In this document: in pieces, positions 20,457-28,918 of the stretch
Position numbering within the stretch: the first letter of the stretch is position 1
How the letters are laid out: each line of letters opens with the position of its first letter
Assembly (NCBI GenBank): GCA_026390165.1
Contig: JAPLGM010000018.1
Location: 153,073-217,072, forward strand
Direction: 5' to 3'
Source: Campylobacterales bacterium
GTDB lineage: Bacteria; Campylobacterota; Campylobacteria; Campylobacterales; Sulfurimonadaceae
Length of the DNA stretch: 64,000 bases
Made by a program: the position numbers and the translations under genes
The notes under the pieces: model-generated
Told to the model about the DNA's origin: nothing
Database searches by the model: none
Seen by the model: only the letters and a program-made list of their open reading frames with translations

Positions 20457-21512
20457 CTAACATCCTCCAAATTTTTGGATCTTAGTAGGAATATCCTCTA
20501 AATCAACGATCTGTTTTACGGCACCTGCTTCAATAGCTTTGGCAGGCATACCAAATACGACACATTTTTTGGCACTTTGGGCAATGGTGAGTGCTCCTGC
20601 ATCGTGCATCTCTTTCAGTCCGATTGAACCATCATCTCCCATTCCAGTGAGTATAACTCCCATTGCATTGGCTCCAGCACCGTTATGAACACTGCGGAAA
20701 AGGATATCTACACTTGGTTTATGACGGCTAATACGGGGACCATCGAGAAGTTTAGTGTAGTATTTCCCCTGTCGGCTATCAAGTAATAGATGTTTATTCC
20801 CTGGAGCAATATACACAGAGGAGTTTTCGAGTACTTGACCATCTTGCGCTTCATAAACACGTAATGATGATAAATGATCAAGCCGTTGTGCAAAACTTCC
20901 TGAAAATCCAAAAGGGATGTGCAAGGTTATTAAAATAGGTGGCATAGGTGGTGATAGCTGTTTAAATATCTCCATCAGGGTTTCAACACCTCCTGTAGAG
21001 GCTCCTATCACAATAACTTTGGCTCCTGAAATAATGGTCTGTTTGAGTGGAAGCAAAGTGTCCGGATGATTCTTAATCGTTTCGATTTCAGGTAGATTTG
21101 GTTTTTTGGCTTTACTTTTCATTTTATAACGATCGATTAGAAAGGTCAATCTCATCAGCGTATCTTCGATACGTCCGAAGAACGATGTATCATTCTCATC
21201 AATACCTTTTTTAGCGATAAATCCAACAGCACCATCATCAAATACTTCATGATGTTTAGATACATCCGTAGAGATAACAACTGCTGGCATCGGATGAAGC
21301 CGCATTAGATTACGTAAAAATGTGACACCGTCCATTTTAGGCATATTAATATCGATAGTTACCAGATCAGGTTCAAACTTTTTGATCAAATCACGTGCTT
21401 CAAATGCATCCGAAGCAGTAGCCACTACTTCAAAATCTTCTAACCGTGAAATCATATCCGACAATATTTTTTGCATCAGCCTTGAATCATCAATAATCAA
21501 TACTCTATACAA
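20457..21512 (-). CDS. cheB: Chemotaxis protein-glutamate methylesterase CheB
   Basis: REC domain plus CheB catalytic segments IGASTGGVETL, HIPFGFSGSFAQRLD, GMGDDGSIGLKEM. Confidence 0.95.
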   Translation of the reverse strand: MYRVLIIDDSRLMQKILSDMISRLEDFEVVATASDAFEARDLIKKFEPDLVTIDINMPKMDGVTFLRNLMRLHPMPAVVISTDVSKHHEVFDDGAVGFIAKKGIDENDTSFFGRIEDTLMRLTFLIDRYKMKSKAKKPNLPEIETIKNHPDTLLPLKQTIISGAKVIVIGASTGGVETLMEIFKQLSPPMPPILITLHIPFGFSGSFAQRLDHLSSLRVYEAQDGQVLENSSVYIAPGNKHLLLDSRQGKYYTKLLDGPRISRHKPSVDILFRSVHNGAGANAMGVILTGMGDDGSIGLKEMHDAGALTIAQSAKKCVVFGMPAKAIEAGAVKQIVDLEDIPTKIQKFGGC

Positions 21513-21521
21513 GCGTACTCC

Positions 21522-22142
21522 CTAGAATAAAACAATATCGTCAGTAACGATCTCATCTGTTTTATTGATGCTATTTGCCAATACACGGTCTGCTTGAGCA
21601 AGACGTTCATCCATCATACGGTTGGCAATTGATTTTGCAACCGTTTTAAAATCATTATCCACCATAACAATACGTCCATTATTGCCTAAAACACTCTCGG
21701 AAACAACTTTTATTTTCTCAGAACGGCAAAAGCTACGAGCGAACATAACGTTGCGCTCACCAATGTTTTCACTTATATCTTGAAGAATTGTGGCTCCTCC
21801 TGCAATTTTTGCCGAAATATTTTCTTTGCGACACCCAAGTTTATACATTTCGTTGAGCATTGTTTCCATTGCATAAAGACCAAAACGGCATGACACCCCA
21901 TGTGCACACAAAGAAGGGAGGAGAAAATGGTTCATCCCTTTGATTCGTAAAACATCATCATAAAGCATAACAGCAACACACGATCCTAGAAGTGTTGCGA
22001 TAGGAAGATGATCATCATCAAATGTAATGGCAAATTCTCCTCCAATGATTCCAAGCGTTTCACGGTTTTGTATATACTTAATACTGTCTGGTTTTTTCAG
22101 TTTAATGATTTTAGAATCAATGGTTCCTTTGATTATATTCAT
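21522..22142 (-). CDS. cheD: Chemoreceptor glutamine deamidase CheD
   Basis: TLLGSCVAVMLYD, GMNHFLLPS, RFGLYAMETMLNEM, KIAGGA. Confidence 0.93.
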   Translation of the reverse strand: MNIIKGTIDSKIIKLKKPDSIKYIQNRETLGIIGGEFAITFDDDHLPIATLLGSCVAVMLYDDVLRIKGMNHFLLPSLCAHGVSCRFGLYAMETMLNEMYKLGCRKENISAKIAGGATILQDISENIGERNVMFARSFCRSEKIKVVSESVLGNNGRIVMVDNDFKTVAKSIANRMMDERLAQADRVLANSINKTDEIVTDDIVLF

Positions 22143-22975
22143 GAGAACTCTTTCGTTTTTATAAAAATATTTTGTCCATATCGTTCTACGAAGGGGATTA
22201 AGTCTAAGACACTTTCAGAATGTCCAATATAAAGTGTTCCACCAATCTTTAGGGTACGGAATAATTTTTTCAGTATGGTATTTTGATCAAGCGTATTAAA
22301 ATATATTAAAACATTACGGCAAAATACAACATCAAATTCAGCCGCCTTAAAAGGATAGGTTTGTGACATTAAGTTCATAGTGTCAAATACTACTTTTCGA
22401 CGAAGTGGCTCTTTGATTTTGATAAGATAATCACCGTCTCTACTAGGATGTTGCTTTCGCTTGAAATAATTCGAGGGACGAATCCAGTGGGGAAAATCAT
22501 CCTCACTTTTCGACCATTCGTAAATACCGTGAGCTGCGTGGTTAAGCACTTCATTATCAATATCGGTTGCGATGAGCGAATAGTTCAGCATCGGTGCGTC
22601 ATACTCCTCTTTTGCCGATTCGATTGTCATAAGGATAGAATAAGGCTCTTCCCCGGTCGATGCAGCAGAGCAATAAATCTTCAACCCTTCGCCATTGGTA
22701 ATAGATTGCTTGACAACCCGTTCTTTTAGATCATCGAAATGGAATGATTCTCTAAAAAAATTGGTTTTATTGGTTGTAAGAGCGCTGACAAATATTTCAA
22801 TATTCTCACCGCGTTCAATGGAGGTTAAAATAGCATCAACATCATCATGATTGAGACTACGCTTGAGTTTGTCAAGACGGTTTGCAATCATAACATCCTT
22901 ATTCGCACTAAGGGTAATCCCTGTATGTGTATAAGCAAGCTGACGCGTCCGATCAAGCTGACGCGGCGTATACAT
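22139..22975 (-). CDS. cheR: Chemotaxis protein methyltransferase CheR
   Basis: IYCSAASTGEEPYSILM, DIDNEVLNHAAHGIY, FDVVFCRNVLIYF; ATG at 22975 (MYTPRQL) chosen, overlapping the cheW end. Confidence 0.9.
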   Translation of the reverse strand: MYTPRQLDRTRQLAYTHTGITLSANKDVMIANRLDKLKRSLNHDDVDAILTSIERGENIEIFVSALTTNKTNFFRESFHFDDLKERVVKQSITNGEGLKIYCSAASTGEEPYSILMTIESAKEEYDAPMLNYSLIATDIDNEVLNHAAHGIYEWSKSEDDFPHWIRPSNYFKRKQHPSRDGDYLIKIKEPLRRKVVFDTMNLMSQTYPFKAAEFDVVFCRNVLIYFNTLDQNTILKKLFRTLKIGGTLYIGHSESVLDLIPFVERYGQNIFIKTKEFS

Positions 22976-23453
22976 GGGGAACCTCATGTGTTTGGCGAGA
23001 GAGACGCTGCATTTCATCTTTGTCCAAAATTCGGTCAATATCTAAAATAACAATCATTTTTTCATCTTTTTTGAACAATCCTTTGAGATACTCTGGGGCG
23101 ATAGAGGCTCCCATATCCGGAGCAGGATAAAGCTTGTCTAAATCAACATTTTCCATATCAGACACTTCATCAACAACAAGTCCTATCATTCTACTGTCTT
23201 GCGTTTTGACAGCGATAATGATCGTTCTTGGTGTATAAAGCGGGTCACTATCAACATTAAACCGTACACGCAAATCGATAACAGGTGCGACTTCTCCTCG
23301 GAGGTTGATGACCCCTTTGACCCATCTCGATGCGTCAGGAATAGGGGTAACGATAGGATAGGTGAGAATTTCACGTACCTTGTTAATTTGAATGCCGTAG
23401 GTTTCACTTCCTAGTTTAAACGTAAGTAATTGATTACTCTCTATAATAGCCAT
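22953..23453 (-). CDS. cheW: Chemotaxis adaptor CheW
   Basis: LTFKLGSETYGIQINKVREIL, WVKGVINLRGEVAPVIDLR. Confidence 0.95.
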   Translation of the reverse strand: MAIIESNQLLTFKLGSETYGIQINKVREILTYPIVTPIPDASRWVKGVINLRGEVAPVIDLRVRFNVDSDPLYTPRTIIIAVKTQDSRMIGLVVDEVSDMENVDLDKLYPAPDMGASIAPEYLKGLFKKDEKMIVILDIDRILDKDEMQRLSRQTHEVPHVYAASA

Positions 23454-23462
23454 AACACCCTC

Positions 23463-25424
23463 CTAGTATTTATTCATAATATTCATTGTATCAATGATAA
23501 GTCCGATTGTTCCGTCACCGCGTACCGTTGCTCCACCGATGCCACGTGCATTACGGAAATTACGATCCAATGGTTTGATAACAAACTGCTGTTGATTCAT
23601 AAATTCATCGACAAACAGCGCAATTTTTTGCGTTGCGGAGCGAACAACAATCAATAACCCATCGGTAAGCATCTCATGATCGGGTTTGACATTAAAAATA
23701 GTATGCAACCGAACCACAGGAATAAACTCATTTCTTAGCATCAAAACTTCTGACGTATTGTCTCCGATTTGTTTGATCATTTCTGCCTCAGGATTGAGCG
23801 ATTCAATAATGACCGATAAGGGTAAAATAAACTGCTCTGCCCCAATACGAATCGTTAACCCATCTAATATAGCCAACGTGAGAGGGAGGGAAATGGTAAA
23901 TGTTGACCCATACCCCTCTTCAGTATCCACTTTAACCGTACCGCCAAGTTTTTTGATATTGGACATAACGACATCCATACCTACACCACGTCCTGATATA
24001 TCCGTAACCGCTTCAGCTGTAGAGAGCCCAGGAGCAAAGATAAGCATCGCTTTTTCGTCGTTGCTCATTTGAGAAGCCTGATGCTCGTCAATGACACCGT
24101 TTTCAACCGCTTTAGCAGTTACGCGTGCTAAATTAATCCCACCGCCATCATCTTGAATCTTAATAAGCATCTGGCCGTTGGCTTGTTCCGCACTCATCAT
24201 GAGTGTTCCCGTCTCTAGTTTACCCGCTAGCTTACGTTTTTGGGGAGATTCAATACCATGGTCAAGCCCATTTCGAACAATGTGCATCAAAGGATCAGTC
24301 AGTCCCTCAATCATCGCTTTGTCAATCTCTACACTCTCTCCGCTATGGCGAAAGTCGATCTTTTTATTTAGTTTTTTAGCAGTATCACGGATGACTTTTG
24401 GAAACTTAGAAAAAACCGTTTCCATAGGAACCATTCGCACACTCATAACGGACTCTTGGAGTTCACGAATATGACGGTCAATAAGATCAAGTCGTTCACT
24501 GAGATCCGATTTTATCTTTTGGTCTTCCATTGTAGACGTGTATTGTGTCAGCATTGAATGGGCGATTACCAACTCTCCAATATTATTCATCAATCCATCA
24601 ATCTTAGAGAGGTCTACACGAATTGAGTTAGAAGAACTCTCTGGTTTAAACTTTTTAGATATTTTTACTTCATTGTCTCGTTTTTCAATCATTTTTGGAA
24701 TGTCATCAAAGAATCCAAAATACTCCTCTTCATCAAGAGGAGCGGTAACAATAGAAGCTGCTTTTACATACGCTTCATCAAAGAACCCAAAAGCATCCTC
24801 TTCTATTTTAGGAGAATTAATAAGTGTCTCTTCATTGAAAAAGCCAAATCCATCATCGCCTATTTCAGAAGCCTCTTCATCAAAGAACCCAAAAGCATCC
24901 TCTTCAACGATTCCCGAGATAGGGCCAAATACTCCCTCTTCATCAAAGGGGAGTAACAGACCAAAATCATCTTTTTCTTCTTCTTGATGCTCTATAAGTG
25001 TCAGTATCTCATGACTCTCTTCACTAAAAGCATCAAGTTTTTGCAGCAATGCACGTTTCGTTGTATCGTAGTACCCCTGCTCTAATTCATCAGAAAGTTC
25101 CAATTCCAAGATCTCTTTGAGGGTATCAATACTCTCGATCAGAAGTCCTGCCATACTCTCTTCAAAGCTTAGTTGACCTATGCGAAGACGATCCATAAAA
25201 AATTCGATTTCATGAGCAAGTGCTGCAAACAGTGACAGTTCTACGGATGCAGAATTCCCCTTTAGGGTATGGACAGAGCGAAATAATGAGTTGATTGTCT
25301 CATTATCCATGCTGTTGGTTTCTTCAGCTTCAAGTAAAATGATGTCGATAGTTTCAAATATCTCTTCTGCTTCTTCCAAAAACATCTGACGATATTTATT
25401 GATGTCAAATACTGCCATCCCCAA
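23463..25424 (-). CDS. cheA: Chemotaxis histidine kinase CheA (P1 - motif-rich linker - P3-P4-P5)
   Basis: Hpt (LFRSVHTLKGNSASVEL), P3/P4 (DPLMHIVRNGLDHGIESP, DDGGGI, GRGVGMDVV), P5 CheW-like. Confidence 0.95.
   Translation of the reverse strand: MGMAVFDINKYRQMFLEEAEEIFETIDIILLEAEETNSMDNETINSLFRSVHTLKGNSASVELSLFAALAHEIEFFMDRLRIGQLSFEESMAGLLIESIDTLKEILELELSDELEQGYYDTTKRALLQKLDAFSEESHEILTLIEHQEEEKDDFGLLLPFDEEGVFGPISGIVEEDAFGFFDEEASEIGDDGFGFFNEETLINSPKIEEDAFGFFDEAYVKAASIVTAPLDEEEYFGFFDDIPKMIEKRDNEVKISKKFKPESSSNSIRVDLSKIDGLMNNIGELVIAHSMLTQYTSTMEDQKIKSDLSERLDLIDRHIRELQESVMSVRMVPMETVFSKFPKVIRDTAKKLNKKIDFRHSGESVEIDKAMIEGLTDPLMHIVRNGLDHGIESPQKRKLAGKLETGTLMMSAEQANGQMLIKIQDDGGGINLARVTAKAVENGVIDEHQASQMSNDEKAMLIFAPGLSTAEAVTDISGRGVGMDVVMSNIKKLGGTVKVDTEEGYGSTFTISLPLTLAILDGLTIRIGAEQFILPLSVIIESLNPEAEMIKQIGDNTSEVLMLRNEFIPVVRLHTIFNVKPDHEMLTDGLLIVVRSATQKIALFVDEFMNQQQFVIKPLDRNFRNARGIGGATVRGDGTIGLIIDTMNIMNKY
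24695..24960 (-). repeat. cheA linker region encoding four [DE]xFGFF[DN] motifs, including an exact 31-bp direct repeat
   Basis: cttcatcaaagaacccaaaagcatcctcttc at 24773-24803 and 24875-24905 (102-bp spacing, in frame). Confidence 0.8.
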
Positions 25425-25427
25425 TCC

Positions 25428-25808
25428 TTATCGGCTTAGGACGATTCCCACCGCCTTAAGAAGTTGCTCTGGAACAAACGGTTTAACAATCCATCCTGTA
25501 GCACCTACCGTTTTACCCTTGGCTTTCATGTCATCATTTTTCTCAGTTGTGAGGGTAAGAATCGGTGTTTTTGCGTAGGTCGGAAGTTTTCTAAGTTCTT
25601 CAATCATCTCAAAGCCATTCATGTTAGGCATATTGATATCGCTTACAATCAAATCAAACACAGTCGCTTTTGCTTTTGCAAGACCATCTACCCCATCAAC
25701 TGCTTCTGTCACATCAGGATAACCACCTTCATTAAGGGCATATTTCACCATATCCCGTAACATATTAGAATCATCTACTATCAATATTTTAGCCATTTGT
25801 TTCTCCAT
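25428..25808 (-). CDS. cheY: Chemotaxis response regulator CheY
   Basis: Single REC domain: ILIVDDSNMLRDMV, DLIVSDINMPNMNGFEM, GWIVKPF. Confidence 0.92.
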   Translation of the reverse strand: MEKQMAKILIVDDSNMLRDMVKYALNEGGYPDVTEAVDGVDGLAKAKATVFDLIVSDINMPNMNGFEMIEELRKLPTYAKTPILTLTTEKNDDMKAKGKTVGATGWIVKPFVPEQLLKAVGIVLSR

Positions 25809-25869
25809 AAAATTGTAATTTTAATTTAAACTAAAAAGGGTTTTCCCTTCTCTGTAACGAGACGATTTC

Positions 25870-26727
25870 TTAAAATAATAAGAAATCGTCAATATCCACT
25901 TGTTCGTGTTGGCATCCTTGCGACGAAATACTTTGTCCCATCGCATAATCACGTTGCTCTTGAATTGTATAAAAAGGGAGCAAACGCTCTTTGAGTTTCG
26001 CTTCTGTTTCAGGAGTCAGTACAACGCCATTTTCAGTAGCATTAAGGATATCATCATTCATAATATTCTCAATCCCCTCAATCATCTGACTAATACGATC
26101 CTCACATTGTAATACCATGACAAATCCGAACATCGCTTTAATCACTTCATTGGTACGTGTTAGAATAGATTGCGTCATTTCCCATGACTCTTGCAAGTCA
26201 TTAAACTCTTTTGGAACGATTTGATCTTTAAGTGCCGTTAATTTCTCATGCGCCATAGTAGTATCATGATGAATTGCCCGCATCTCTTCAACACGCTCTT
26301 CAAAGATTTTTTCAATCTCTTTGGTGCTTGAGCGCATATTGAGCTTGATTTCTCCAAGGTTTACACAGTGTACCGAGGTATCAACGACCAATCGTTCTAG
26401 TAAATTATGCGTTTCACGAAATTTGATCTTTTCATCGATATGACTCTGATACGCTTGCAGCATAGCAGGCAGACGCTCTAATTTGCTGCGATCAATCCAT
26501 GCGTTGAATGTACTGGGAACAAGATGACGTTCCATCTCAGGATTCTCTAAAGCAACAATAATAAAACACTCCAGTGGATTCACCATTGCTCCCGCATATT
26601 CGATGTGTTCAAGTCCGCACACTAAGACATCACACGCCTCAGCACCCTCTAATGACAGCGTATAGCCTACCTCTTCCAGTGAAAGGAAGAGAGCCTCGTT
26701 TTCCAATAAGTTCCAAATTTTTTTCAC
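25870..26727 (-). CDS. CheZ-like phosphatase with N-terminal degenerate receiver-like domain
   Basis: C-terminal helix VMVLQCEDRISQMIEGI with CheZ-type D-x3-Q; tail HEQVDIDDFLLF resembles the CheZ CheY-binding tail; N-terminus has the shape of REC but no phospho-Asp. Confidence 0.7.
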   Translation of the reverse strand: MKKIWNLLENEALFLSLEEVGYTLSLEGAEACDVLVCGLEHIEYAGAMVNPLECFIIVALENPEMERHLVPSTFNAWIDRSKLERLPAMLQAYQSHIDEKIKFRETHNLLERLVVDTSVHCVNLGEIKLNMRSSTKEIEKIFEERVEEMRAIHHDTTMAHEKLTALKDQIVPKEFNDLQESWEMTQSILTRTNEVIKAMFGFVMVLQCEDRISQMIEGIENIMNDDILNATENGVVLTPETEAKLKERLLPFYTIQEQRDYAMGQSISSQGCQHEQVDIDDFLLF

Positions 26728-26736
26728 AAAGTCCCC

Positions 26737-28743
26737 TTAAAAGCTTTCCCAAACATCGGCGTTTCCATGCTTGGCTGTTTTTGCAGGAGCACTTTTCTTA
26801 CTACTGACAAAGGTTGATGCTCTTGGAGCACTGCGTTGTTGTGGTTTAGCTGCCATACGTCCTCTTTGAATCTCATTTTTACCCACAAAGTTTTTAGACG
26901 AAGCATCCTCAACCATGGCGATTGCTTTATCAATAGTTACATTTGCGATACTATCGGCTTCAGCGGCTATTTTTGCATTCTCTTGGGTCATTTGATCGAG
27001 TTGAGTAACAGCTGTATTGATTTGACCAATACCTTGCATTTGTTCACGGCTGGCATTACTGACATCTTGAACGAGCATTGTTGTTTGTTCGATTTTACCG
27101 GCGATTACTTCAAAGCCACGGGTAAGTTCTGTAGCAATATTCATCCCTTCATTCGATTTAGCTGCAGCTTGTTCTGCCATGGCTTTGATCTCTTTGGCGG
27201 CATCGGCACTACGATTGGCAAGATTACGTACTTCTTGTGCAACAACTGCAAACCCTTTGCCTGCATCTCCAGCCGTTGCTGCTTCAACAGCTGCATTAAG
27301 AGAGAGAATATTGGTTTGGAAAGCAATATTCTCGATGATAGAAACCGCATTATTGATTGAGTTGGTTGCAATTTGGATCTCTGTCATTGCAGTAGCGGTA
27401 CGTTGTGCTAAGACAGCTCCTTCTTTCGCGCTGGCATCGGTTTGTGCTGCCATAGATGCCATATCATTTGCTTTTTGTGCATTATTTTGCACATTAGAAG
27501 TCATCTCTTCCATCGCAGCGGCTGTCTCTTCGAGACTTGCTGCTTGTTCGTTACTTGCAGTTGAGAGCGATTCCACCACTTGTTTGAGGTTTCCTGCATC
27601 GGCTTGGAGGTCGATTCCGTTTTGTAGTGAAGTGGTGAGCATGGTATTAATAGCATCACGCAATTTATTAATATCGATTGTCAATGTATCGAATACACCA
27701 TTACGCTCAATATTGTCTATTTTCAACTCTCTTCTATAGTCGTAATTACAATACTCTTCCAATAAACTATTCATGGTTACAAAATTTGCTCTTAAATTAT
27801 TGAGAGCATTATTTACAATAGTTTTTAATTCAATCAAACCTCTATTATCGGTATTAGCTTGAATATGTTGAGAAAACCAACCGTTTTCAACTCGGTGCAT
27901 AACAGCTTTAACATCATCCATAAATTGCTTATCCGTGATAAGGTTTACTTCTACTTTTTTGATATTATCATTCATAACAATCGCTATTTGCCCAAATTCG
28001 TCTTTTGAATCGATATTGGTCAATTCAGCTTTATCCGTCTCTCGGTTTATAAAGCGGAAGAAGGAAATGAGACCGGTTTGTATCTTGCTCAGTGCTTGCT
28101 CGATTTGACGCACGATAACATACGCAGCAATCAAACCAAATAATACTACAAAGATTAATATCAGTATGATATTGGTGATGGCACTTTGAGCCAGTTCATC
28201 GAATTGTTCGTTCAACTCTTTAGCATGATGGGTATTCCACTCTGTAATTGCTGACAATGCTTTAGAATACTCTTTACCCAACTCTTTATTAGCATTAACA
28301 TAAGCATTAGCCTCTTTTATTTGACCATTACGTACCATCTCCATAGCTTTTTGAATAAAGTGATCAAATTTTTCACGTTGCTGCAATGTGGCGGTAAAGT
28401 TTTGTCGATCATCGTCAGCTGTAATTATTTTTTCATACGCAGCAAATGCTTTATCCTCTTGTTTCAGCGCATCTTCGACCTCTTCTAATGAAACTCGTGA
28501 GGTAGAAATAAGTGTTTCATCGGTAATAACCTTACTCAAAAAACGCATTCTCTGAGCCGCTATACCAGCATTACACGAATTTTGCAATCCAATAACAGAA
28601 TCATCATACATTTGTGCACTAAGTCTAATAAAATTTTGTGTAGCCATATAACTAATTGTGCTAGCAACTCCCAATCCAACCAATAATGATACAGTTAGAA
28701 AATACAACTTACCTTTAGTGGACATATTGCTTAAATTAAGCAT
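26737..28743 (-). CDS. Methyl-accepting chemotaxis protein (membrane-anchored) with C-terminal VWESF pentapeptide
   Basis: TM segments, MCP hairpin [38 protein letters not shown], ends ...[16 protein letters not shown] precedes ATG at 28743; ORF track starts at 28815. Confidence 0.92.
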   Translation of the reverse strand: MLNLSNMSTKGKLYFLTVSLLVGLGVASTISYMATQNFIRLSAQMYDDSVIGLQNSCNAGIAAQRMRFLSKVITDETLISTSRVSLEEVEDALKQEDKAFAAYEKIITADDDRQNFTATLQQREKFDHFIQKAMEMVRNGQIKEANAYVNANKELGKEYSKALSAITEWNTHHAKELNEQFDELAQSAITNIILILIFVVLFGLIAAYVIVRQIEQALSKIQTGLISFFRFINRETDKAELTNIDSKDEFGQIAIVMNDNIKKVEVNLITDKQFMDDVKAVMHRVENGWFSQHIQANTDNRGLIELKTIVNNALNNLRANFVTMNSLLEEYCNYDYRRELKIDNIERNGVFDTLTIDINKLRDAINTMLTTSLQNGIDLQADAGNLKQVVESLSTASNEQAASLEETAAAMEEMTSNVQNNAQKANDMASMAAQTDASAKEGAVLAQRTATAMTEIQIATNSINNAVSIIENIAFQTNILSLNAAVEAATAGDAGKGFAVVAQEVRNLANRSADAAKEIKAMAEQAAAKSNEGMNIATELTRGFEVIAGKIEQTTMLVQDVSNASREQMQGIGQINTAVTQLDQMTQENAKIAAEADSIANVTIDKAIAMVEDASSKNFVGKNEIQRGRMAAKPQQRSAPRASTFVSSKKSAPAKTAKHGNADVWESF

Positions 28744-28781
28744 AAAATACCTTTGTGTTAGTGTGAATTTATTTACGAGGA

Positions 28782-28814
28782 AGTTTATTACTTTAGTGTT
28801 GCAAACTTGTGGCA
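28782..28814 (-). promoter_or_regulatory. Direct-repeat operator/promoter TGCCACA-AGTT-TGCAACA ... TAAACT upstream of MCP/che operon
   Basis: Boxes at 28814-28808 and 28803-28797 (11-bp period, minus strand); -10-like TAAACT 28787-28782. Confidence 0.6.
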
Positions 28815-28859
28815 TTTTGAAAATATGATATTAAATTCACTTAGGTACTTACGTTATTT

Positions 28860-28892
28860 TGCAACATAAATGCGACACAAAAATAGGATAAT
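28860..28892 (+). promoter_or_regulatory. Direct-repeat operator/promoter TGCAACA-TAAA-TGCGACA ... GATAAT upstream of CZB MCP
   Basis: Boxes at 28860-28866 and 28871-28877; -10-like GATAAT 28887-28892. Confidence 0.65.
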
Positions 28893-28918
28893 GTGCTAAT
28901 TTAGTTAAAAGGGAAATC

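Noticed and set aside
23686-24987. Plus-strand ORFs opposite cheA (23686-24072, 24178-24474, 24538-24987)
   Set aside because: Shadow ORFs antisense to a clear CheA; low-complexity composition and no recognisable domain.
26836-27739. Plus-strand ORFs opposite the MCP (26836-27360, 27179-27739)
   Set aside because: Antisense shadows of a conserved MCP signalling domain.
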